A stretch of DNA of 64,000 nt from Antilocapra americana. Lineage: Eukaryota; Chordata; Mammalia; Artiodactyla; Antilocapridae. The notes beneath the pieces are model-generated. The model saw only the letters and a list, made by a program, of their open reading frames with translations, made no database searches and was not told where the DNA came from. The stretch covers positions 12,048,416 through 12,112,415 of the forward strand of contig ML664183.1 of NCBI GenBank assembly GCA_007570785.1, in the 5' to 3' direction. Shown in pieces: positions 47,901 to 59,900 of this stretch. Each line of letters begins with the position of its first letter. The first letter of the stretch is position 1. Both the position numbers and the translations under genes were made by a program.

Positions 47901-50900
47901 TTAATACATGTGAATGTGTCAAGCAATGTGTCATTTTTTAAAAATCTGGATTGCAATCCTACAAGATAGGTGGTGTCAAAAATCATGAGAGCCTGAGATT
48001 TTTTTATTTTCCTTGCAAGCTAGCTAGGTTACTTGCCACAATTTTGTGGATCTTGGCAGGAGACTTTAGACTCCCAAAGCAGACACAAAGGACCCACTTT
48101 AAAGAGCAGTACCAGAGTATCAATATTTGCTCTCATTCTCTGAGCCTAAATTCCCACAGGGCGACAAAAAAGGGCCAGGTGACACTTGTCCAAGAAGAGG
48201 ATTGTGTAACAGTTAGGAATCCTGAGCTTAGGGCACCCAAATCATTTATAGTGTGTAGTAAGCATGCTGGCCCTGTGCTCTGGAGAGAAACACTGTATCT
48301 TTTGAGGTTGTTCCTCATATAAACATCCTTGAAAAGATAGTCTGTAACAAAAGTTGTGGCACCTGTGTTTAGAAATGCAAGACATACACAAAGAATGATC
48401 TCCCAACAAAAAATAGTGTTATCTCCACTTTAAAGATGAAATAGACCCGGAGAGACTAAGTCACTTGTCCAAAGGCATACAGACTGTGGCTGAGTGGTAT
48501 AGACAGGGCTGGAAGCCACATCTAACCTGGGTGCCAAAAGCAGTTCTCAACCAATATGCTGGAAGGTCTGAAGAAAACAGATGGCCCACTTTAAATGGAT
48601 GAGTTGTATGGTATATGAGTTAAATCTCAAAGGCTATTATTCAAAAGAAAGAAACAGTAGAGGGGGCAAGTATGTGTTCTCTGGAGTCTAGAGGAAACCA
48701 AAGAGTGGTTTCTGAGTGTCGCCAAAAGCTTTGGAGCCAGAACACCCTCTTCTTTCCATCTCAGGACAGCATACTTACTTTTGGAGGAAGCAAGCTTGTG
48801 AAGTTGGGAGTTGAAGACCTCAAGCTAGAGTTTTCTCTCTTTGTCCACATTTGCTTCCTATAAGCACACAGGATTAGGGAAAGAGGGAAAGAAGTGTGCT
48901 GGGTCTGGTCTATTAGTATTTGCATACAATGACTTTAACCCATGACAGGCTTCCCTTGTGGCTCAGCTGATAAAGAGCCTGCCTGCAATGTGGGAGACCT
49001 GGGTTCAAATCCTGGGTTGGGAAGATCCCTTGGCGAAGGGAAAGGCTACCCACTCCAGTATTCTGGCCTGGAGAATTCCATGAACTGTATAGTCCATGGG
49101 GTTGCAAAGAGTCGGACATGACTTAGGGACTTTCACTTTCACTTTCAACCTAAGATGGCCTTTTGGGGGTAGAATTGGGGTTTCTGGTGAAAAGAAAGGA
49201 AGTGGGGTTTGAATTAGAAGGAAGGAAGGTTAGTGAGGACTGGAAAAGGCCAGGGGAACTGGAACTGGAAAAGCTGAAGGTCAGAGCCTATCAGAGCTGG
49301 ATGGGACCCCAGAAGCAGCAGTCAGAGAAGCAATGGAGAAGCCCAACTTATACAAAGGGTGGGAACTTTTTGTTTTCTGATTTCCCTCCCGCGCTTGATT
49401 CTAGGGGAGGATACAGCAGGGAAAAGATGTAGACAGTAAAGGGAAAAAAGAAACCTCAGTTGAGCAGATACCTGGCAGAAAACTTAAGCCAAAGTTGGAA
49501 CCTCTTTCCTCTGTGGGTTTTTCCAAATCCAGGAGGAAAGTTGGCATGACAGGAAGGCAATATAGATTTCTCAACTGGTCAAACAGACCATAGAGTCTGA
49601 AATGACCTGGTTTGGCTGACATTCCTACCAAGGAACTATCCAGAATACGTAAACCCCTCCCTTCAGTTTGTGTTACCTAGACCAAGCAAACCCCGAGTGA
49701 AAGGTTTCCACACTTGGCCCATGAGACCGTCTGCGTTCCATTTTTAAAATAGGAGGAAAGAGGGAAGATGACTCTCTGTTCTTTTGAACTGTTAGCCAAG
49801 AGTCAGGCTGAGAAAAAGCTGAAGTGCCCTGACCTGACCCAGAAACAGAAGCCAGGTCCCTAGAAGAAGCTGCCCACAACGGCAGTTTTCCCAGACCCCA
49901 CCCTAATTACTGAGCAGGAGCAACGAATCTGTAATTTAGGTCTCCTTGTTCCAGCCGCCCTTCTTCAAAGGACTGTCAAAAGCTATTAGTACAAAAAGGA
50001 GTTTGGGGTGGGGAACCCAGGAGGGTAAGGGCGAGGAAGGAACAGGGGGCCACCCCAGGGGTGTAGATGTTTTCCGGCCATTGGAAATAGCTGGGGTGGT
50101 CAGCGACCACCTTTGGTAACACGAGCCTCTTCCCCCACAGCTTGCTGACCGAGGCGGATGCGGGTCACACAGAGTTCACGGACGAAGTGTACCAGAACGA
50201 GAGCCGCTACCCCGGGGGCGAGTGGAAGCCGGCGGAGGACACCTACACGGATGCGGTGAGAGCGCCTCTCCTGTGTCAGCTCCGAGAAAGCATCGCCAGG
50301 CACAAGGCGGGCTCCGCCGCTCTTCTGCCCCATCTCGTGTTCTGAACAGGCTTTCCTTTGTAACTTAAGCCTGCAAAGCACATCCATAATTATTTCCTGT
50401 AGAAATGACATGGAGCCTATTTTAACTAGATATTGGGACATGGAGACCTGGGTTCGATCCCTGGTTTGGGAAGATCCCGTGGAGAAGGGAAAGTCTACCC
50501 ACTCCAGTATTCTGGCCTGGAGAATTCTGTGGACTGTATAGTCAATGGGTCGCAAAGAGCTGGATAGGACTAAGCGACTGTCGCTTTCACTTTCAAAGTC
50601 TGGGTTGTGCAGTTTTGTTTTGTTTTTATTACTATGTTATGTAACTAGCTTTTAAAATCAATTGAATTCTTGTGTCTTTAGAATAGTCAAACAGCATAAA
50701 GGGAAAAGAAAAGTAATTATTCTCCCTGATCTATATCCCCCACTCTGAGATAATCATTGAACCACTGATAGCAGTTTTCCGTTCTATACAGTAACTTCTT
50801 TTTTTACCCACCTGAATAGACTTGTGTCACAGGCACAGTTCCACAACTTGTGTTTTTCACATAATGTATCTTGGATATCTTGAGTTTTTTAAAAAAATTT

Positions 50901-53900
50901 CTTCAGAGTGTTTGACTGTACGCACCCCTCTATAATTTAACTGATCCTCTTTTTGACATTTAGGGTTTTTTTTTTTTTTAACAGTCTTTTGTTTTTTATA
51001 AGTAATGGGACAATGAACATCCTTCTACATACATTCTTATTCACTTAGGAAAGTTTGCCTGTAGGAGAGGTCCCTGGCTTGGTCAAGGTTTCATTGCATA
51101 TAAAATTTTGACAAATATTGGCAAATCACTTTCAAAGAGGCTGTACAAATTTATATTTCCAGCAACAGAAGAGAGAGGACTTGTTTTTTTAGACATACAC
51201 CATCTCACTTTAACATCTTTGCCAGTACATGAATAGATGATCTCCTGTTGTTCAATTTTCACACTCTTAAAGTGAAGCTATTTTTCTGTGTTTATCTCCT
51301 TTATTTCATTTACTATGTACTTCTTTTTCATACTTCTGTCAGTTTTAATACAGAAATATTAAAATACTTGTCAATATTTTCACATAAACTTAGCTCAGTC
51401 TTACATGATTAGCATCTACAGCTTCCTATAGCATTACCCTGTATTTGAAAACACCTATTTTTCCTGCTCTGTCCATCTCTGATGGGTTCTTTGCAATATA
51501 ACCCCTCATAAGAGTTGCATCATTTTATAATATTCAGTTGAACCATTTGAAATTTCTGATCTTTGACCATTTTTAACCTACAAAAAACAGTTTCCCATGG
51601 TTTAACATAAAATATCCCTTAATAGTAGAAACAAAATATTCTTTTAACAACTAGTTACTGTTTGGTAATTGTGTATAGATTAGGAATTTTTCTGAAAAGA
51701 TTGTCTATGAAGGTATCAAATTAGCATGTGAATCTATAGTTAGGTGTGAGGAATCCTATCTCACATTTGCCTCTTATTTAACACTGTGGCTTCTTTCTCT
51801 TTATTTTTGTTTTTCTTTGTTTGTTTGTTGTAAAGAACGGCGATAAAGCAGCATCACCAAGCGAGCTCACTTGCCCTCCAGGCTGGGAATGGGAGGATGA
51901 TGCATGGGTCTATGACATTAATCGTGCAGTGGATGAGAGAGGTAACATTTCAGACCTATTACATGCCTTGGTTAAAGTCAAGTTTCCCTGGGAGGAAAGT
52001 CTCCTGTCTTCTGGTCTAAGACAAGCAGGGGGTCAGGTGATGTTACCTGTGACTATTTAGATGCAGAATCTGGAAGACAAGCAGGTGCTTGGGCAAGGGC
52101 AGGGTGGTAGGCTGTCAGGATACAAGGTGACAGACTCCTGAGTAGCTGGACTTCGAGATGCCAGGGATCCAATGAGAATCTGGGAGGGGATTGGAGTTTT
52201 GAGTTTCTCTATTCTAACCACGCCACACCCTCCCTGGGAACATCACACTAACTCAGGAGCCCCCTACTTCGGAAAGAAGAACTGCAGAATGCCTTAAAAG
52301 TCATCCTATTCAGCAGTAAGGCAGATTGTTGACATAGCTTCTGGTAATGATGCTTATCCTTTTCTATGGCTAGAAATCTAACATTAAATGGAACTAAAAC
52401 ATTTAGAATCATCCAAAGAGAAAATTTGATTTTTAATTTTCTTCTGAAGGACTAATACACAGAAAGAACTACCATTAACAAGGAAGATTTCAAATAGGTT
52501 ATAAGTTTCTTGATCTGGATGCACATATTGACCCTGTTAACAATAGTTAATGTTGTTAGAGTGCAAACTGTGTGCTGATCATGGTCCTCATGCTTTGCTT
52601 GCATTATTTTGATTAATTCTTTTGAAAAAGGTATATTTTACTTTTATGCTGGGGACATTTGGCCCCCAGCAGATATACCAACTTGCAAGAAACTTCTGAA
52701 GTAAACAGCCCACAAGAGGTGATGCTGGGATTTGAACCCAGTGTGTTACTACACAAGCCATGTCCTCTATCACTGTTTCCAAATGCCTCACGTAGTGGGC
52801 TTTATTCTTGTGTGAGTGCATGCTCAGTCGTGTCTGACTCTCTGCAACCCCATGGACTATAGCCCACCAGGCTCCTCTGTCCCTGGGATTCTCCAGGCAA
52901 GAATGCTGCAGTGAGTTGTAATGCCCTCCTCCAGGGATCTTCCCAACCCAGGGGTCGAACCTGCGTCTCCTCTGTCTCCTTGCATTGCCCAGGCAGGTTC
53001 CTTACTACTGAGCCACCTGGGAAGCCCCACTTTATTCTTAGATGCATTCAATTTCCATGCATGATGGAAAGTATAAACATGGAGGTGAACCTCATGGCCA
53101 CCAAGGAAGCTTCTTGAGGAAGAATCCAGGGGAATAGGGCTGTATTCTGTTTGGCTGGTTGCACAAGAGTGAAAGGAGCAGTGGCATTCAGTCAGGACAG
53201 TGGAGAATGTTGGGAGGGGGACATAGAGTTAGTGTTTCCTGGAACTTTAACTTTATTGCCAAACTTTATTTGGCAATCTGGCAAGTGTATCTCTTTTGGG
53301 TAACCATTCACCACCTCTGTTCCAGGCTGGGAGTATGGAATTACCATTCCTCCTGATAATAAGCCCAAATCCTGGGTCGCAGCAGAAAAAATGTATCATA
53401 CTCACAGACGTCGAAGGCTGGTCCGAAAACGCAAGAAAGATTTAACACAATCCACTTCGAGTACTGCAAGGGTAAGAGGAGCAATGGGAGGGAGCGGGTG
53501 GCTCTATCTTCTAAATCACTCAGAACCACAGTTAATCTGGCTGTTTCTACAGAAGCCATTTGCCTGAGAACTTGCCCAAGGGTTCTAAAACTGTGCCCCC
53601 ACCTCAAACCTACTGATTGAGGAACTCTGGGGTAAGCCCAGCATTCTGTGTTTCAACAACTGAGTCTTCCAGGTGATTCTGAAGCAGGCTAAATAGTGAG
53701 AACCACTCAAGAGGCACTAATAGAAGCAGAAATTATTTTGGTAGCATATTGTAGTAGCAGCAGTGGCACAAGACTTGGAACAGGACATCTAAGGATTCAA
53801 ATCCTGGCTTTGTCTCCTTTCTCATCTGAAAAATGGGTATAATATCATGCATCTAATTAGGGTATTATAAGCTTAAATGGAATACTAATAAATTGAGTGG

Positions 53901-56900
53901 AACAATACTACTAATAACAATAGTAAGTGGTATGTTGTGTTTGCCTTCTATGATGGTAAGCACTGAATATACATCATCTCCAATCCACAAAATCTGCATT
54001 TCATTCTCATTTTACAGACAGAGGTTAAATGGATTTGCTTCAGGCTATCCACATAGCTCAGTCGGTAAAGAATCTGCCTGCAATGCAGGAGACCCAGGTT
54101 CGATTCCTGGGTCAGGAGAGACCCCCTGGAGAAGGAAATAGCAACCCACTCCAGTATTCTTGCCTGGGAAATCCCATGGACAAAGGAGCTTGGCAGGCTA
54201 TGGTCCATGGGTTCACAAGAGTCAGACACAACTTAGCAACCAAACCACCACCACCTGTCTAGTAAGTGGTAGAGTGAACTCAGGCTAAGCTCATTCTAAA
54301 TAGGAACTTTCTATCCCACAAAGTGCCTGACTTACAGTAGATGTGATGAAGTGGCTTCTTATTAGCCAGGGAGCTTCTCAGTTCTTCCGTGCTTCCAAAG
54401 ATGGACCCGTTCTCATCTTCTTATCGTTATCTTTTCTGCCAGCTCAGGACCTTGTTCCTAATAAATAATGGAGTAGAATGAATAAGCTGATGAATGAATA
54501 TTTGTTTTGCAATCATCCCTATCCTGATGGGGTGAGAAGTTTCTAGAGGCACTTTGACTCCCTTCTCCCATATAAGAGTGCCAAGGTGAGGTGGAAAGAT
54601 CACTGAGCGACGAGTCAGAAGACCAGAAATGTAGACCAGTTCTACCAAAGCAAATTTCCAAGAGACTTTGATCACGTTCCCCAACCTGCCTCACTCCTGG
54701 CTTCACGAAATATTTCTGTGCCACCAATAACACTGCTAGAGTGTTAATTACAATATCTTCCTGGACCTGGATTTTCTGTTTATTCAAAGTTGAAAAAAAA
54801 ATAGCCCCTACATTAATAACCAACGTGAAGCTCTTATTTATGAAATCATATATATTATTCAGTATTATTTTACATCTACTAAATCTAGTCATACTTTTAA
54901 GATATTTATGTAAAATTTCTACCACTGAAATGTCAGCTATAGGAGAGCAAGAACTCTTTCTTCACTGCTTCCTCAGACACATGGTAGGCACTTATATTTG
55001 CTGAATGAATTGAAGAAAACATTGAAAACTGAGATAATTAAATAGAAATAGTTTTTAAGATACAAGCTACCTTAGTCATTATAGTAGTTATTCTACAAGT
55101 AGTATACCCTGACTTACTTATTAGCTATAGTTTTTATCTTAAACACTTAAGCCCAGGGGAGGGTGGCATCATTTCTTCCCTCCATATGTGAAGTGGAGAT
55201 AATAATGTTTTCCAAACTATATCACATTAGCAGTGTGCTTATGAGCTAGTGAAATGAGAATATAGAAAGCAATTTGCAAAAGAATCCATTTGATTTACCC
55301 CTGACCTCATGCCCCACCCCATCCCTGCTACCAAGTCTAAATAAGGGGCTCCTCCTGATGGTACAGCCATCACCTTGGCAAAATCTCATTTCACTTCAGT
55401 TGCTGCTGTTCTCTCTGCATCCCCATGGTCCATCATCTCTGCAAGGGCAGAGAACCTATCATATTTTTAGTATTTTATTTATTTATTTGGCTGTGTCGAT
55501 TCTTAGTTGTGTCATGCAGGATCTTTTGTTGTGGCACACAAGGGCACACAGGCTCAGTTGCTCTGTGGCATGTGGGATCCTAGTTCCCCAACCAGGGATT
55601 GAACCCACATCCTCTGCATGTCAAGGCAGATTCTTAACCACTGGACCACCAGGGAAGTCCTGAGCCTGTCTATTTTGTTCTCTGCTGTACACTGGCTTCT
55701 AGCGCAGTGCTTTGGCCCAGGGTAGATTCTTGATACGTATTTGTTGATTGATCAGGTAAACTGCTTTATCAATATAAGGAACATTGTTCTGGTGATGATT
55801 ATCATTAAATGTTTTACCTCTGTTTTAGGCCATGGCAGAATTTGAAGACCGGGAGGGCTGGGAATACGCTTCTCTAATTGGCTGGAAATTTCACTGGAAA
55901 CAGCGAAGCTCAGACACCTTTCGCCGCAGACGCTGGAGGAGAAAAATGGCTCCTTCAGAAACACACGGTGCAGCTGCCATCTTTAAGCTTGAAGGGGCCC
56001 TTGTAAGTAATAAATAGCCAAAGTTCAAATTATATTCACAGAGGGAAGACCCATGCGTGTTGGACATAAGGCCACGGACGCCACTACTGGAAGACTACAC
56101 CTAATTTGGTAGAAAGCCACACATCATAGGTGCTCAGCCATGTAGAATAAATAGACCATTGACACGTGGAAGGTTCTAAGAAGCCCGTTTAATATTGGTT
56201 CACCTAGCCTTTTCTTCAGGTGTATCTGTTCCAAAGCCTTTGCTGCGGGTGACATCTACTAACATTCCAAGCTTAGGTTCTTTGGGTGATACTCTGGAAA
56301 CTACAACTGTTCACCAAGCCAAGAAAGTTAAATATACAGGTGTGAGGGGAAGAAAAACAGAAAGATGGCTCACAAGATCAGGGAACAATTCATACGGAAG
56401 CACAATAGAAAAGCAGGGAGGAAAAAAGCAGAATGGTAGAAGGAATGAATTAAGAAAATGATGGTGATTGATTTAAATCAGTGTGGTGGTCAGGGACCAT
56501 GTTTGGAAATTTGTGTTTGGACACAACCTATTTTTATATTTCTACACACTAACCTTTCTCTGTTCTTCCTCCGCCACTTTTTCTTCCTCTCTTCCTCCTA
56601 ATACTCTTATGTATCCCTTATGCTTTCCTCCTCCTCCACCCCCCCCCCCAGCTTCCCTGGTGGCTCAGATGATAAAGAATCCACCTCTAATGCGGGAGAC
56701 CTGGGTTCGATCCCTCCAGTATTCTGGTCTGTAGAAGTCCATGGACTGTACAGTCCATGGGGTCGCAAAGAATCAGACTGAGCGACTTTCACTTTTCTTT
56801 CCCCAAGGGGTAGGGTTTGGTAAACCTGGTCTTGAAACAGAAATGCTAGATTTAGCTTCCCATTCTATCTCTATGCTGGGCTTCATTCATTTTTAAAAAC

Positions 56901-59900
56901 GGAATGATTGGATTAAAAAAAAACTCTTAAAATTGACCATTCCATTTGTTTCTAATTCTTACCTCTTCATTTTTAGGCATTACTAATTGGTTTTCCTGCC
57001 TCTTATTTTAGGGCGCAGACACTACCGAGGATGGAGAGGAAAAGAGCGTAGAAAAGCAGAAGCACAGCGCCACCACTGTATTTGGAGCAAACACTCCCAT
57101 TGTTTCCTGTAATTTTGACAGTAAGTTTTAATAAACATGTATTTGTGAGTTTCACTTCTGTGACTTTTATCTCAGGATAACTATGAATCACCAAATGTGA
57201 TTTTAAAAAAATCCTTTTATGTAAATGTGACTTGCATTTTCATCGTATCATGAATGTGATTTTTAAAGATACAGTTTTAATAACTATATTTGGGGTAGAG
57301 GGTGGTCAAATATTTAATCTTAACATGAACTGTCTGATATTTACTCATTCTATCAAGATCCCTCCAAAGATTATTTTAATTACAGAAAAAGTTCAAAAAG
57401 TTAAGGTTGGTTTTAGTGATAACCTTCAGGAATTTTGGTATGAAGCAGACCTACTCTGTAATAATAATAGCAAATACTCATATTAGTCTTAGCACGTGCC
57501 AGGTACGGTGCATGTATTATCTCATTTAATTTTTATAACAACCCTAGAAGGTAGGTACCACTATCGTTCCCAGTTTCACAGGAAGAAATCAAGTACAGAA
57601 AGATTAAATTATTTGACCAAGATCTTTGTAACTTGTAGGCACTAGAGATAAAATTTGAACTGAAGTAGTCTGGTTCCTAGCATTTGCGTAGTGAATCACA
57701 ATACTCTGAAAGTGTTAGTCGCTCAGTCCTGTCTGACTCTTTGCAATCCCATGGACTGCAGCCTGCCAGACTCTTCTGTCCATGGAATTCTCCAGGCAAG
57801 AATACTAGAGTGGAAAGCCCTTCCCTTCTCCAGGGAATCTTCCCAACCCAGGGACTGAACCTGAATCTCCCAAACTGCAAGCAGATTCTTTACTGTCTGA
57901 GCCACCAGAGAAGCCCAGAATCTGTGTAGTGAATCACAGTACTCTACTGCTTCTCAGATTATGTTTGTTTGCAGGGCCAGGGTGGGGTAGCAATGTTGTG
58001 GGGAGGGTCATTTATGTATTAAAATAATAATGAGAAGAAGTATAAAGTCTTTGAAATATCAAAGAAAAACTTAACAGATAACTGTTTCCTAGATCTGGTG
58101 CTAAATTGGTATAGCAAGCCCTATTACAATAACTCCTAGTGTCATTTTAAAGGTCGGCAATGACAAGCAGTACCCTAAATTCAGGTAGTTTATACCAGGA
58201 GTATACTCTCCTGATTGACACATTTGCAATGAACTTCCTGTAGCATTTTTACAGTGCTTCATTTTGCAGGAAACAGAACTACATTGGAAGACACATTATC
58301 ACCATTGTATACCTTCTGTACATATAATATAAATTGTGGGGAAATGGATTTGAGTAACCCATTTATCTGAAATATTTATTATCGCCAAATAGAAAAATAG
58401 CAGTTTACAGTGTTCTGTTTCTTATAAGTAACCTCCATCCCATTCTTTTTAGGAGTCTACGTTTACCACCTGCGCTGCTATATCTATCAAGCCAGAAATC
58501 TCATGGCTTTAGACAAGGATAGCTTTTCAGGTAAAGGAAAAAAAGAAACTCCGTCTCACATATCATTACACAGCAGGGTAGCTTGATTCTTCTTTTCATC
58601 AAGTGGATGCTTTGAGTTATTTTGCACAACAACAAAAAGCTTTTCCTTATTGAGAGCAAGTAGTTTGATATGCATGAAGTCAATGGCTCAGTCATTAGAC
58701 AATGCCTGAGTATGTCCAGCACAGTTGCTGAGTGCTGGAGAAGATATGTGGTCTTTTAATACTAATAATCATCATGAATGGATTAAATGATGAAAAACAC
58801 CAAGAAAAAAAGTCATTTCTGCTCTCTTGATTATACTTACAGCTCTCTTTTTACCCCAGAACTCTTGGGTTGATTGGTAAGTCAGCACATTTATATATAT
58901 ATATATATATATATATAAGAGTATTTTTTGTAGCTCTCTAAGTTGACAAAATGATTACCACTATTTCACCCATTTCCCTACTTTGGAGTCCATTTTGACC
59001 TCCTCTGCTGCCTGCTCCCCAAATTTCCAGCACCAACAAACCATGAGACTTCATCACCCCTCACACTGACACCCCCTCTAATTTTGCTGCCTTTGGACTG
59101 GTTCTCAGAGGAAGGTTCTGGGTGCCTGCTGCTTGGGAATTTGTGTGCTGTTGCTGGTGCGACCATAACTAGTTCCTGGGCTCCCTGGGCTAGTGGTGGT
59201 GTTGTTGAGCTGCTCAGTCGTGTCTGACATTTCGTGACCTCATGGACAGCAGCACGCCCGGCTTCCCTGTCCTTCACTATCTTCCGGAGTTTGCTCAAAC
59301 TCATGTCCATTGTGTTGATGATGCCACCCAAGCATCTCATCCTCTGTCACCCCCTTCTCCTCCTGCCCTCAATTTTTCCCAGCATCAGGGTCTTTTCCAG
59401 TGAGTCAGCTCTTCACATCAGATGGCTTCACCTTCCGTCCTTCAAATGAATATTAAGGGTTAATTTCCTTTAGGATTGGCTGGTTTGATTTCCTTGCTGT
59501 CCAAGGGACTCTTAAGAGTCTTCTCCAGCACCACAATTAGAAAGCATCAATTCTTCAGTGCTCAGCCTTCTTTTGTGGTCCAACTCTGATATCTGTCCAT
59601 GACTACTTGAAAAACCATAGCTTTGACTATAGGGACCTTTGTAGGCAAAGGGATGTCTCTGCTTTTTAATCCTCCGTGTAGCTTTGTCATAGCTTTTCTT
59701 CCAAGGAGTACGCATCGTTTAATTTCCCTGAGCTATAGGAGGAGCATTCCACTTCAGGACCCGCAGGCCAGTAGAGTATCCCTTATGGAACCAGCTCTAG
59801 GACCAGTTGCCTGACACTCTGGCATGCTCACATAAATTGTGAGGTGTGTTCTGAGCACTAATATTAGCCAATGAAGACATTTTTGAATATTCACCACCAG

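Larger units (their letters stand above)
47681..50140 (+). other. MYOF: Intron 19
   Basis: 2.5 kb. A MIR near 48410 and a Bov-tA at 48948 are the only repeats seen. The frames at 47951-48322 and 49163-49432 have no domain signature and are taken as chance. Confidence 0.55.
51942..53325 (+). other. MYOF: Intron 21
   Basis: 1.4 kb. A MIR and a Bov-tA lie at 52555-53029. 51942-52550 shows nothing recognised. Confidence 0.55.
53472..55828 (+). other. MYOF: Intron 22
   Basis: 2.4 kb. Two MIRs, a Bov-tA and a CHR-2 SINE are listed. 54300-55470 shows nothing classifiable; its overlapping frames on both strands are taken as chance. Confidence 0.55.
57121..58452 (+). other. MYOF: Intron 24
   Basis: 1.3 kb. 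A MIR and a Bov-tA lie at 57480-57926. 57960-58452 shows nothing. Confidence 0.55.
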
